A stretch of DNA of 64,000 nucleotides from Silurus meridionalis (Eukaryota; Chordata; Actinopteri; Siluriformes; Siluridae). Positions 1 to 63,190 of this stretch are shown here, piece by piece; position 1 is the first letter of the stretch, and each line of letters opens with the position of its first letter. The position numbers were made by a program, and so were the translations under genes. Below the pieces are notes generated by a model, which saw only the letters and a program-made list of their open reading frames with translations, did not search any database and was not told the origin of the DNA. The stretch is from assembly GCF_014805685.1 (NCBI RefSeq), contig NC_060911.1, positions 11,434,212 to 11,498,211 on the forward strand, written 5' to 3'.

Positions 1-229
1 TAACATTACTGCGATCTATACCTACATTCAAATTTGTATTGAATTTTTACAAAAACATCACCATATTCAGCCAAATGGTTTTCTACAATCCAATGGTTTT
101 CTAGATCTTTATTGATCTTGGAAGAACTGCCGATTGGGACAGTCTGTGGGCCAAGTGCTTGGACCCCACTTGCTTGTGGCTATATTTAGGTATTGTAATC
201 AATTGAAAAATGGAGTCTTCGAAAACAAC

Positions 230-269
<40 letters not shown>

Positions 270-359
270 CGCTGTGTGGTTAGTGGCTGCTATTGCAAGA
301 AACTTCTGTTAAATTTAGTTGTACTTTAATCAACTAGCATGTACATTTACATTGTAGTT
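1..359. other. upstream intron-like sequence, no gene seen
   Basis: AT-rich sequence with a (GT)n microsatellite at 231-268. No upstream prominin exon could be found here. Nothing else recognised. Confidence 0.6.
231..268. repeat. (GT)n microsatellite
   Basis: Uninterrupted run of 19 TG units. Confidence 0.98.
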
Positions 360-367
360 GCCTACAG

Positions 368-867
368 CCATGGTCCCCAATCCCTGGGCCGTGGACCGGC
401 ACCGGTCCATGGGTCAATTGGTACCAGGCCGCACAGAAAGAATACATAACACATTATTACTGTTTTATTTATTATCTGATTCTGAACGATGTTTTATTGT
501 GGAAAATTACCGGATTCTCTCCACCACATCTGTCTATGACTCACTCTTCATGCTTGTCAAGATGCCTCTGTGACATGTCTTACCTACATCCTCTACCTTT
601 TTAAAGGGGCTGCTCCTCTACCTTCTTATTTATGTGCCGCTAACACATAATACATTACTGCTAAATTAAAACCATGAAGCTAGCAAAATAAACAAAAAAC
701 TACACAGTGGATTCATGTTTATTATTATATTTAGAAAATACCAGTTTTTATGCCGGTCGTATCATTTTATTTTGTTGTATTTATCTGCCTCACCTTAAAG
801 GCCGGTCCATGAAAATATTGTCTGACATTAAACCGGTTCGTGGCACAAAAAAAGTTGGGGACCGCTG
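368..867 (+). mobile_element. hAT-like MITE, interrupted copy
   Basis: Left end CCATGGTCCCCAA and right end TTGGGGACCGCTG are inverted relatives, and internal CCGGTCCATG blocks near both ends are also inverted. The eight bases gcctacag at 360-367 recur at 5718-5725 next to the right end once the Gypsy insertion is removed, giving a hAT-type 8-bp duplication. No transposase ORF. Confidence 0.8.
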
Positions 868-869
868 GC

Positions 870-1192
870 TGTCAGGGATCCAGCAGCCACACCCACACCA
901 ACCCCTCCAATCACTCCAAGCAGCTCACCAACTTACTAATCATCCACACCTGGTCCATATCAGTCACCACACTATAAAGACCCTGTTTTTCCACATTCCC
1001 ACCGTCCGTTCTACAGCTTAGGCTTATGAACCTACCGGACTGCCCAAAAACTACTCAGTTATAGTTGTGTTCCAGCTTACTTGCTTCAGTGTGTTTCGTC
1101 TGTGTTTTCTGCCTTGCCCATTTTGCTTTTTTCATTAAAGAAAAGCCCTTTTTGGAATTCTATCGGTCTCAGAACATTCTTTGCGCCTGACA
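870..1192 (+). repeat. 5' LTR of the Gypsy element
   Basis: TGTCAGGG...CCTGACA. TATAAA at 973-978, and about 29 bp downstream CCGTCCGTTCT (1002-1012), which is complementary to the primer site just after the LTR. Confidence 0.93.
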
Positions 1193-1194
1193 GA

Positions 1195-1205
1195 AGAACG
1201 GACCG
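1195..1205 (+). promoter_or_regulatory. putative self-primer binding site
   Basis: AGAACGGACCG immediately after the 5' LTR pairs with CCGTCCGTTCT (1002-1012), the predicted 5' end of the transcript, with one mismatch in 11. No match to a usual tRNA primer site is visible. Tf1 and related chromoviruses prime reverse transcription this way. Confidence 0.65.
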
Positions 1206-1239
1206 ACACAAAACAAGAGAAAGAACCGCGTTACCTCAA

Positions 1240-2045
1240 CATGGAGGACCAGCCGCTGCTGCGTCTGGTCTCGTGGAGGACCAGCCTGCTGCCATGTCCG
1301 AGTTCGTGAGGAGCTCACCGCCCGGCGCTCGGGAGGCGTTCCGACCGGCGACCGCCAACCAAGCTCCACCACCTTCCGGCGGCCCGATGGCTCTCCGGCG
1401 TCTTTTTCCGGAGGCGGCGGAATGTCATGGATTCCTGCTCCAGGTTTCCCTTTATATCGAGATGCACCCTCACAGCTTCCCGAGCGAGCGGGCTAAGGTT
1501 GCGTTCCTGATCTCGCTGCTCACGGAAGAGCGCTAGCATGGGCTAGAGCGCTCTGGGCGCAGCAAGCCAGCGCTGACGACATATGCGGCCTTTACGAGAC
1601 ACTTCACCGAGGTCTTTAGCACCGCCCGGGATCGTCGACTGCCGATCAGCTGCTGAATATCCACCAAGGAAGAGACAGTGTGTCGGGTTACAGCCTCCGC
1701 TTCCGCACTCTGGCGGCATCTGCTGGCTGGAGCGAAAGCGCTGCTGGCTGTATACAGAAAGGGATTGAATCAGGAGCTCAGGCTGGCAATGGCCACATAT
1801 GATGATTCTCTGGGGCTTGAGGCTTTCATCCAGAGATCCATCCGTGTTTCTCAGCACCTGGCGGCCTGCAAATCCCCAGAGGTCGAATCAGTTCCAACTA
1901 CTGCAGTCTCATCGGCTCCTGAACCTGAACCCATGCAACTCGGTTCACAGCGGCTGTCTCGTCAGGAAAGGGAGGCGTCGGTGGGCGGCTGGAGCTTGCC
2001 TCTACTGCGGTGAGGGAGGACATCGTGTGGCCCAATGTCCTGTAA
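1240..2045 (+). pseudogene. gag region of the Gypsy element, broken
   Basis: Capsid-like segment at 1273-1536 (LFPEAAECHGFLLQVSLYIE, then SERAKVAFLISLLTEE) stops early. The frame is picked up again near 1800-2045, ending in a CCHC zinc knuckle CLYCGEGGHRVAQC. At least two frame changes separate the parts, so no full Gag is encoded. Confidence 0.85.
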
Positions 2046-2049
2046 GGCC

Positions 2050-2605
2050 TCCTTGTCGGATGGTGAGTACGGTTACGCTTTCTTCTGACATCACTCACCT
2101 GTCCACGCTCATGGTCACCCTGGTAACCCCTGCTCTTTCTCTGTCTGCGGTTGCCCTAGTCGACTCTGGATCCGCGGGGAACTTCATCTCCCAGGCGTGT
2201 CTAGAACGCCTCCAGCTACGCTGGCAGAGGGGATCTCAGGAACTAGCTGTTCAGACCATTCAGGGACGACCCTTGGGAAAAGGCAAGGTGAAGTACTGCG
2301 CACCACTTCTTGTCCTCCAAGTCGGGGTTCTACATCAAGAAGAGATACAACTTCTCGTACTGGAGGATTCGACCGTGGATGTGATCCTGGGTCGTCCCTG
2401 GTTGGCCAAGCACTCCCCCATATGTTCCTGGGACCCGTGTGACATCTTGGAGTGGGGCCCGCCTGCCGGCAGAAGTGTTTACTCCACTCCCGACTCCCAT
2501 CCAGAAGACCCTGACCCTGGCAGCTACTCAGGTGGAAGGAGCTCCCCAGCCTGTTCAGGTGGACGTCCCACAGGAATACCAGGCTTTCTCAGATGTCTTC
2601 AGTGA
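2050..2605 (+). pseudogene. retroviral-type protease region of the Gypsy element
   Basis: Contains ALVDSGSAGNFIS (aspartic protease active-site motif D-S-G) and DVILGRPWLAKH, the usual second half of Ty3/Gypsy proteases. In the same frame as the zinc knuckle; the frame is lost near 2600 before RT. Confidence 0.85.
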
Positions 2606-2722
2606 GGAAGCAGCCACTCTGTTGCCCCACACCGGCCATGGGACTGCGCCATTGATCTGAAACCGGGGGCCAAACTGCCTAAGGGTCGGGTTTATCCCCT
2701 GTCAGCTCCAGAACACCAAGCG

Positions 2723-4534
2723 ATGGAGAGCTACATCCAACAGGCCCTCCGCCAGGGCTTTATCACCCAGTCCTCCTCCCCGGCAGCTTCTAGCTTCTTT
2801 TTTGTGTCAAAGAAGGACGGAGGATTACGCCTGCATCGACTACAGGGCCCTCAATGCACTGATCTCCCGCTTCCGTATCCGCTTCCACTGGTCCCCGCAG
2901 CTCTAGAAGATCTACGTGAGGCCCGCATCTTCACCAAGCTGGACCTCCGTAGTGCATACAACCTGGTGCGTATCATTACCCCCTCTGGTCACTATGAGTA
3001 TCGGGTCATGCCGTATGGCCTTTCCATTGCTCCGGCGGTTTTCAGAATTTCATGAATGAGGTGTTCCGCCTTCCTCCATCGGTTTGTGATTGTCTACATT
3101 GATGACATCCTGGTCTACTCGAGGTCGCTGCAAGAACACCATCAGCACGTCACCCAGATCCTGGCACTGCTTCGGAAACACCGACTGTATCTTAACCTCC
3201 CTAAGTGTGAGTTCCACCGTTCAGAGATACAGTTCCTGGGTTACGTCATCGACGCAGCAGGCATCAGGATGGATGAGAGGAAGGTGGCTGCCATACGGGA
3301 CTGGCCAGTTCCCGCCTCAATAAAGGAGCTCCAGAGGTTTCTCGGATTCGCAAACTTCTACCGCCGGTTCATTGGAGGCTTCAGCCTGGTTTCCACTCCA
3401 CTTACGTCTCTTCTGCGGGGAAAAGCCAAGACCCTCTCCTGGACCCCAGAGGCTCAACGGGCATTTGAGGAGTTGCGCAAGAGGTTCTGTGCCGCCCCAC
3501 TTTTACGTCATCCAGACCCCCAGCTCCCGTTTGTCGTCGAGGTAGATGCATCGTCCACAGGCGTAGGGGCCACCCTCTCTCAGCAGGCGGGAACCCCCCC
3601 GCGGCTCCATCCCTGCGCCTATTTCTCCAAGAAACTGTCCCCGGCCGAACAGAACTATGACATCGGGAACAGAGAGCTCCTAGCCATCAAGCTGGCCCTG
3701 GAGGAATGGAGACACTGGTTGGAAGGAGCCGCTCATCCTTTCACAGTAATCACAGATCACAAGAACCTCCAGTACCTCCGTGAAGCCAAGCGACTAAACC
3801 CACGACAAGCACGGTGGGCTCTCTTCTTCACGCGGTTTAACTTCAGCATTACCTATCGGCCAGGGACAAGGAACTGTAAGGCTGATGCCCTCTCCAGGAT
3901 CTATGGGCCCGAGGAACCCGCCGAGCCCGGACCCATCCTGCCTCCGGCGCTCATTCTGAGCCCCATCGTCTGGGATTTGGACGAGGCTATTCGCACGGCC
4001 ACACGACGAGAACCGGCACCCCCTGGTTGTCCTAGGAACCGAACCTTTGTTCCTCGAGAATGTCAACAGGCCTTACTAAAGGCGGTTCATGAAGTCCCCG
4101 GCTCAGGGCACCCGGGCAGAAGGCAGACTCTACGTCTGGTGCAGGGGCGGTACTGGTGGCCAGGAATGAGCAACACGGTGGCCGAGTTTGTCCGGGGCTG
4201 TAACATCTGCGCCATCTCAAAGACTCCTCGGCACTTACCGGTGGGCAAACTCATCCCCCTGCCTACTCCACAGAGGCCATGGTCACACATCGGCATTGAC
4301 TTCGTGACCGACTTGCCACGGTCGGAGGGCTTTACCTGTATTCTAGTGGTCGTCGACCGGTTCTCAAAGGCCTGCAGATTTGTTCCTCTCCGAGGCCTCC
4401 CCACGGCTCTGGAAACAGCAGAAGCGCTCTTCCACCATGTCTTCCGCAACTTTGGCCTCCCGGAGGAGATAGTATCAGACCGGGGCTCTCAGTTCACCTC
4501 ACATGTCTGGGCGTTTTCCAGCTGCTGGGAGTGA
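2723..4534 (+). pseudogene. RT, RNase H and integrase N-terminal part of the Gypsy pol
   Basis: RT begins with [12 protein letters not shown] and carries the catalytic [12 protein letters not shown]. RNase H has [17 protein letters not shown]. Integrase shows the HHCC zinc finger (HEVPGSGH...CNICAIS) and two catalytic acidic regions ([20 protein letters not shown]). A stop/frame break at about 3055 falls between RT motifs and another at 4534 interrupts integrase. Confidence 0.93.
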
Positions 4535-5391
4535 CCGTCAATCTGTCGTCCGGCTACCACCCCAGTCCAACGGCCAAACCGGCGGAAGATCCAAGAGCTG
4601 GGAGGTACTTGAGGACGATTGTCACCAAGACCAGGGGAGTGGAGTCGGTTTCTGCCTTGGGCGGAGTACGCGCAGAACTCGTTGCGCCAAGACACCACAG
4701 GACTCACACCCTTTCAATGCGTGTTAGGTTTTCAACCCCCACTGTTTCCATGGTCTGATGAGCCGTCCAATGTACCCGCGGTAGATCACTGGTTTCGGGA
4801 GAGTCTCAGGACCTGGGAGGCCGCACACACTCAATTGCGCAGGGCGATAAGGAAACCCGGCGACATGCGGATGCACGGCGGTTGGAGGCCCCCTCGTACA
4901 GCCCCGGAGATTGGGTTTGGCTGTCCACTAAAGACCTGCGACTGCGTCTCCCCTGCAGGAAGCTGAGTCCCAGGTATATCGGACCCTTCAGGATCGAGAG
5001 GCGGATCAACGAGGCGGCCTATCGGCTGGAACTCCCACCACGATACCGAATTCACCCCACTTTCCACGTGTCGCTTCTAAAACCGTATACCCCATCTCCG
5101 GCCCAACGTACCGGCGAGGTCAGGCCCCCTCCGCCGGAGGTGTTGGAACAGCCTTCGGTCTACTCGGTACGGGAAGTGCTGGACTCTCGGCGTCGGGGCA
5201 GGGGCCTGGAATATCTTGTGGACTGGGAGGCTACGGCCCGAGCGATCATGGGTGGCGCGGCGGGACATATTGGATCCAGCGCTCTTGGAGGAATTCCACG
5301 CCACTCGTCCACTTCGTCCTGCGCCCTGGGGTCGGGGTCGTCCCAGGCGCAGGGTCAGGGCGTCGGGAGCCGCCCCTGGAGGGGGGGGTAC
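4535..5391 (+). pseudogene. integrase C-terminus and chromodomain-like region
   Basis: Fragments in two frames: [20 protein letters not shown] (4640s) and, from 4882, [20 protein letters not shown], then [12 protein letters not shown], and a chromodomain-like [21 protein letters not shown] frameshift near 5230 moves the end of the chromodomain to another frame. The element ends in the polypurine tract. Confidence 0.88.
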
Positions 5392-5714
5392 TGTCAGGGA
5401 TCCAGCAGCCACACCCACACCAACCCCTCCAATCACTCCAAGCAGCTCACCAACTTACTAATCATCCACACCTGGTCCATATCAGTCACCACACTATAAA
5501 GACCATGTTTTTCCACATTCCCACCGTCCGTTCTACAGCTTAGGCTTATGAACCTACCGGACTGCCCAAAAACTACTCAGTTATAGTTGTGTTCCAGCTT
5601 ACTTGCTTCAGTGTGTTTCGTCTGTGTTTTCTGCCTTGCCCATTTTGCTTTTTTCATTAAAGAAAAGCCCTTTTTGGAATTCTATCGGTCTCAGAACATT
5701 CTTTGCGCCTGACA
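5392..5714 (+). repeat. 3' LTR of the Gypsy element
   Basis: Same length as the 5' LTR and nearly identical. AATAAA-type signal is absent, but ATTAAAGAAAAG lies in the second half as in the 5' copy. Confidence 0.93.
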
Positions 5715-5800
5715 CTGGCCTACAGCATGGCAGGTGTTGGGAGTGTAGCTGTACTGTACATGTACAGGGGATTCTAAGCACATAAAAAACTACTTATGTA

Positions 5801-7333
5801 CAGGGAGTGCAGAATTATTAGGCAAATGAGTATTTTGACCACATCATCCTCGTTATGCATGTTGTCTTACTCCAAGCTGTATAGGCTGGAAAGCCTACTA
5901 CCAATTAAGCATATGAGAAGGGGTGTGGTCTAATGACATCAACACCCTATATCAGGTGTGCATAATTATTAGGCAACTTCCTTTCCTTTGGCAAAATGGG
6001 TCAAAAGAAGGACTTGACAGGCTCAGAAAAGTCAAAAATAGTGAGATATATTGCAGAGGGATGCAGCAGTCTTAAAATAGCCAAGCTTCTGAAGCGTGAT
6101 CATCGAACAATCAAGCGTTTCAATCAAAATAGTCAACAGGGTCGCAAGAAGCGTGTGGAAAAACCAAGGCGCAAAATAACTGCCCGTGAACTGAGAAAAG
6201 TCAAGCGTGCAGCTGCCAAGATGCCACTTGCCACCAGTTTGGCCATATTTCAGAGCTGCAACATCACTGGGTGCCCAAAAGCACAAGGTGTGCAATACTC
6301 AGAGACATGGCCAAGGTAAGAAAGGCAGAAAGTCGACCACCACTGAACAAGACACACAAGCTGAAAGCGTCAAGACTGGGCCAAGAAATATCTCAAGACT
6401 GATTTTCTAAGGTTTTATGGACTGATGAAATGAGTGAGTCTTGATGGGCCAGATGGATGGGCCCGTGGCTGGATTGGTAAAGGGCAGAGAGCTCCAGTCC
6501 GACTCAGGCGCCAGCAAGGTGGAGGTGGAGTACTGGTTTGGGCTGGTATCATCAAAGATGAGCTTGTGGGGCCTTTTCGGGTTGAGGATGGAGTCAAGCT
6601 GAACTCCCAGTCCTACTGCCAGTTTCTGGAAGACACCTTCTTCAAGCAGTGGTACAGGAAGAAGTCTGCATCCTTCAAGAAAAACATGATTTTCATGCAG
6701 GACAATGCTCCATCACACACGTCCAAGTACTCCACAGCGTGGCTGGCAAGAAAGGGTATAAAGAAGAAAATCTAATGATATGGCCTCCTTGTTCACCTGA
6801 TCTGAACCCCATTGAGAACCTGTGGTCCATCATCAAATGCGATTTACAAGGAGGAAAACAGTACACCTCTCTGAACAGTGTCTGGGAGGCTGTGGTTGCT
6901 GCTGCACGCAATGTTGATGGTGAACAGATCAAAACACTGACAGAATCCATGGATGGCAGGCTTTTGAGTGTCCTTGCAAAGAAAGGTGGCTATATTGGTC
7001 ACTGATTTGTTTTTGTTTGGTTTTTGAATGTCAGAAATGTATATTTGTGAATGTTGAGATGTTATATTGGTTTCACTGGTAAAAATAAATAATTGAAATG
7101 GGTATAAATTTGTTTTTTGTTAAGTTGCCTAATAATTATGCACAGTAATAGTCACCTGCACACACAGATATCCCCCTAAAATAGCTAAAACTAAAAACTA
7201 CTTCCAAAAATATTCATCTTTGATATTAATGAGTTTTTTGTGTTCATTGAGAACATGGTTGTTGTTCAAATTAAATCCTCAAATAAAATTAATCCTCAAA
7301 AATACAACTTGCCTAATAATTCTGCACTCCCTG
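5801..7333 (+). mobile_element. Tc1-like transposon with IR/DR ends
   Basis: Flanked by TA at 5799-5800 and 7334-7335; ends CAGGGAGTGCAG / CTGCACTCCCTG. A second inverted pair (ATAATTATTAGGCAACTT at about 5963, AAGTTGCCTAATAATTAT at about 7122) lies 150-190 bp inside, the IR/DR arrangement of Tc1/mariner elements such as Sleeping Beauty. 1533 bp. Confidence 0.92.
5996..7005 (+). pseudogene. Tc1 transposase, frameshifted
   Basis: The N-terminal helix-turn-helix part is open from the ATG at 5996 (MGQKKDLTGSEKSK) to 6319. The catalytic part is open at 6434-6775 with FMQDNAPSHTS (second D) and, in another frame from 6649, [15 protein letters not shown] (E). About 340 residues is the normal length. 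At least two frameshifts mean it is inactive. Confidence 0.88.
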
Positions 7334-7408
7334 TATAGTATATGAAAATTATGGTATATAAATGTTTATTGCATGTGGAATGTGAACACAGTGATAACTC
7401 TATTTCAG

Positions 7409-59475
<52,067 letters not shown>

Positions 59476-59565
59476 GAAAACCACATGCACATGCCAATGT
59501 TTGATTACAGGTAAGATTTTTTTTGTTGTTGTTCATAGGCTGATATTTTCCCTTTTTTCCATCAG

Positions 59566-59985
59566 GGAGTGACCTAGGATTAATTTAAATCCAAAGAAGA
59601 TGAGAGGATGAAAGGGAAGTCTGCAGAAGGAGATACATTTTGCTTTCATTAAAGTCTAATGGTATCACATTCTATAGCTGTAAACAATTTCAAACCTGTC
59701 TTTCTCACTTTGTTAAATCTGTGACTTTAAAGCAAGAAACCACTTTTATTATTTTATAAAAGTGTTATTAGTCCTGCCATAAAGCTGTCATTAAACAATT
59801 GACAGCTGTATACAGTTCTTTAAAATGTTTTTCTTGTTTTAAATTCCAGTAGCTTACTGTATTTGTTTATTCATTTCTTGTTTAAATTGTGAAACAAAGG
59901 TTTTTTATTTAAATTCAGTATTCATTTTCTGAACTGAAATTTTGAGGAACATCAAATGATCAATAAATATCCATCTATTATACAT
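59566..59985 (+). other. prom1: candidate 3' UTR exon with polyadenylation signal
   Basis: Acceptor cccttttttccatcag follows the donor at 59511 by a 55-bp intron. The sequence is AT-rich and non-coding, and AATAAA is at 59962-59967. Likely 3' end of the prominin transcript, given that the preceding exon belongs to it. Confidence 0.4.
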
Positions 59986-60947
59986 AACATGAAAAAGTCA
60001 TTGCATGTAATTTTATTTTCTCACTAAAAATTACTAGACTTAATTAGAAAAATAACAAAGGAAAATGAAGTAAAAACTGGTTAAAGTTTTTATGCTAATG
60101 ACTGGAAGTCTATAGGGATGCCAAGTTGCTGCTTTCTCTTAAATTGTAAAATGCATGTAAAATAAGTTACTTTTTGTTAGATTTAAGTATATGAAAAATG
60201 TTTGTGAGTATAAGATTCGGTTTGTTTTTTGAACGTCCTATTCCACATTTAGTCCCCAATTGTTGTTATAAGAATCTCCACTCTTCAGGAAAATTTTCCA
60301 CTGGAGTTTGGAGTGTGCTTGTGGAGATTTGTGCTCATTCACAAGTACATAACTAAAAGTCAGGTGCTGATGTAGGTGAGGTGAGGAGCGCTGGGTAACA
60401 GTCAGCATTCTGATTTATCCCAGAGGTCAAAGCTCTATAGCAGGAGTTCCTCTATAAACTATGTAAACCTTATCTTAATGAAGCTGGTATTGTGGAAGAG
60501 TCATCCTGGAAGAGGTTTTGTCACACATTGTCATGCAGAAAGAGGTTTGAGTCTCCTAGTTGAATACATGTCTTCTACACCTATGTACTGTGTATTTATA
60601 TTATTTGTTTACATCTGTTTGTACATGGTCTAAAAATGTAATATACAATTTGGGAAGACTGTGAATTTGACTTTGCATTTACATTTATTCATTCCACAGA
60701 ATATTTTAAAAGTTAGAAAAATTCGAGCAAACAGATGATAACAGATAAGCTGATAAACAATTTTGCTCATGTCCCCAACATGAGCTCTTTTTCAAACCTT
60801 GGATTAATACATTTTTTTTTCTTATTTACTTATAGATTATACTTTATATATGTTTTGGTGCATGGTGTAGATGGGAAAATAAAACTATACATTCAGGAAA
60901 AATTCCCTGGACTTTCTTTTCTTCTTTAATAATGAATCTATTCAATT
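59986..60947. other. intergenic sequence, nothing recognised
   Basis: AT-rich, no ORF or repeat ends supported. Confidence 0.5.
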
Positions 60948-61870
60948 CATTGGGCATCATTTGTCCCTAATGAGCAAGCCAGTGGTGACTGTGGCAAGGA
61001 AAAACTCCCTGAGATGGTATGAGGAAGAAAACTTCAGAGATTCCAGACTTAAATGGGAAAACATCCTCATCTGGGTGGCACCCGATATCCATTTATTACA
61101 GTTCATCGTTTTTGTGAGGTGTGCAGTGATAGGTACCAAATGCAACCAAATGCAACCTGTGGTCCTGAGCCATTGTAGCAGACTGTTCATATTAACTACA
61201 GTCGAAATCCATCCCTTTGGTGTTCCATAATTTAAAAAATTTTAGGCCATTGATGCGAAAACCATCCCCAGCTGCACAGAGTGGCCTCCAATTGAAAAGA
61301 ACCCCATCCAGAGGCAGGGAGCCAGGATGAACTAGGCAAATCTAAAGAAAGGAGAGGGGCAGGAATGCTGATCACTGGTAGCTCAGGAGCATGGTCAACT
61401 TGACCGAGAGAGAGAGAGTGACTGGGAGACAGAAATTAGGATTATTAGGTATCCTTATTGTTATAATAAAGTTAAAGACACTGTACAGTGTGAGAAGGAT
61501 GCAGTTGGGACTCTGGCATACCTAAATCTATGGCAGCATGACCAAAAGGGAAAGTAACAAAAACTTTAAGGATCCCTGGGATAAGGGACAGCCCTCCACT
61601 CTGCAGTCAACAAACCTGAGTGAATGCGTATGAGTGGGGGTGGGGGGATACAACAGCCAAACATTCCACTTCAACAAAACACTCAAAACATGATCCCTCC
61701 AGAAGAAAAACCCTCCCTCCAAAAGAAAAATGTGTTTTCAGCCTAGACTCGAACAATGAGACTGGAAGGCTGTTCCACATCTGTGGTGCTTTGTTGGAGA
61801 AATCTCTGCCGCCTGCTGTAGTTTTTGTTATTTATGGTACTAACAAATAGCCTGTACTTTTTGATTTAAA
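60948..61870 (+). repeat. dispersed fish repeat, long copy
   Basis: TGAGCAAGCCAGTGGTGACTGTGGCAAGGAAAAACTCCC matches 12815-12860. It continues with GGAGCCAGGATGAACTAGG and CTGGAAGGCTGTTCCACATCTGTGGTGC, then CCTGTACTTTTTGAT. No long ORF; class unknown. Confidence 0.65.
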
Positions 61871-62178
61871 TAGGCATGGGGGATTATAATGAAACAAATG
61901 TTTCCTCAGATAGTGTGGCACAAGACTATTTAGTGCTCTATGCGTTAGTATACGAATCTGAGTTGTGGTTTAGTTCATATTCCCATATATGTTTATGGTA
62001 TATTCTCTCATTCATAAGTGCTTAAAACTGAAAAAAATAGACATGAAACTCCTCAACAATTATGTCCAGTCAATAAATTAAAGAAAAAAACAATATAGAG
62101 TAAATTAGGAAGGTTCCCTCGTCGAAATGCTTTGGGAATGTGCCCAAATGTGAACTCTGAAATAATGTGTGTAATCAG

Positions 62179-62925
62179 TCAAAAATTGGATGTCGGCGGG
62201 GTGACGTCACGACCAGGAAGTATAAAATGCACATGGAGTGAGGTGAGCGCCAGCTTCTGTTTGTTTACGAGGCGCTCTGTGTATGTGTTAAATTGTCTGT
62301 CAATTCTTATTCTTCTTCTTCTTTCGGCTGCTCCTATTAGGGGTCGCCACAACGGATCATCCGTCTCCATACCACCCTGTCCTCTACATCTGCCTCTTTC
62401 ACCAACTACCTGCATGTCTTCCCTCACCACATCCATGAACCTCCTCCTTGGGAGGAGGTTCATTCTCCTACCAATATAACTCATGTCCCTTCTCTGCACA
62501 AGTCCAAACCATTTCAATCTCGCCTCCCTCACTTTGTCACCAAAACGTCCAACATGCCCTGTCCCTCTAATAAACTTATTTCTAATCTTGTCCATCCTCG
62601 TCACTCCCAACGAAAACCTTAACATCTTCAGCTCTGCTACCTCCAGCTCCGCCTGGTGCCTTTTACTCAATGCCACTGTCTCTAATCCATACAACATCGC
62701 AGGTCTCACCACAGTCCTATAAACTTTCCCTGTCATTCTTGCAGATATCCGTCTATCACAAATCACTCCTGTCACTCTTCTCCACCCACTCCACCCTGCC
62801 TGCACTCTTTTCTTCACTTCCCTAACACTCTCCCCATTACTTTGCACTGTTGACCCCAAGTACCTGAACTCCACCACCTTCTCCACCTCTTCTCTCTGCA
62901 ACCGCACCCTCCCTCTTATTAACAC
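62179..62925 (-). pseudogene. RTE reverse transcriptase C-terminal region
   Basis: 248-codon minus-strand ORF: EFRYLGSTVQSNGESVREVK, VYRTVVRPAMLYGLETVALS, SLGVTRMDKIRNKFIRGTGH, FMDVVREDMQVVG. The last ~55 codons run past the LINE end into flanking DNA. This is the best preserved of the three RTE C-terminal regions. Confidence 0.92.
62190..62307 (+). promoter_or_regulatory. promoter-like block, perhaps an LTR fragment
   Basis: A perfect CRE palindrome TGACGTCA (62202-62209) stands 12 bp before TATAAAA (62221). It is followed by GC-richer sequence directly abutting the RTE 3' end at 62308. LTR ends were not found. Confidence 0.4.
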
Positions 62926-62948
62926 ACATTTACTCTGTCTTACTCCTA

Positions 62949-63175
62949 GGTCGCCTGGTGGTCTAGTGGTTAAGATGCAGCGCTCTCACCGCTGCGACCC
63001 GGGTTCGATTCCCGGTCAGGGAACCATCCCCAGCCACTCTCAGTGCCGGTCCCAAGCCCGGATAAATTGGGGAGGGTTGCGTTAGGAAGGGCATCCAGTG
63101 TAAAACATGTGCCAAATCAAAACATGCGGAGGATCCGCTGTGGCGACCCCTAACGGGAGAAGCCGAAAGAAAGTA
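62949..63175 (+). mobile_element. tRNA-headed SINE with RTE-derived body
   Basis: A-box-like TGGTCTAGTGGT and B box GGTTCGATTCC in a tRNA-like head (62949-63025). The body contains GGTTGCGTTAGGAAGGGCATCC...GTGCCAAATCAAAACATGCGGA followed by GGATCCGCTGTGGCGACCCCTAACGGGAGAAGCC. Perfect 18-bp duplication TACTCTGTCTTACTCCTA on both sides (62931-62948, 63176-63193). Confidence 0.93.
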
Positions 63176-63190
63176 TACTCTGTCTTACTC

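Larger units (their letters stand above)
870..5714 (+). mobile_element. Ty3/Gypsy LTR retrotransposon, Sushi/Tf1-type chromovirus, defective
   Basis: 4845-bp element with LTRs at 870-1192 and 5392-5714 (323 bp each; I see one difference, C at 982 against A in the 3' copy), flanked by a perfect 5-bp duplication CTGGC. Internal order is Gag with zinc knuckle, protease, RT, RNase H, integrase and a chromodomain-like end, so it is a chromovirus. The reading frame is broken in several places (near 1536, 1800, 2600, 3055, 4534, 5240). The polypurine tract ggaggggggggtac precedes the 3' LTR. The insertion is young judging from the LTRs, yet the copy cannot make its proteins. Confidence 0.95.

Noticed and set aside
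358..1021. Small ORFs 358-573 and 707-1021
   Set aside because: They lie in the hAT MITE and the LTR start; no coding signal.
1..7408. Search for upstream prominin exons (TM1, TM2)
   Set aside because: Little non-repeat sequence is present and none encodes the expected membrane segments; they must be upstream of the window.
62949..63025. A tRNA gene
   Set aside because: A and B boxes are present, but it is fused to an RTE-derived body and flanked by an 18-bp duplication, so it is a SINE head.
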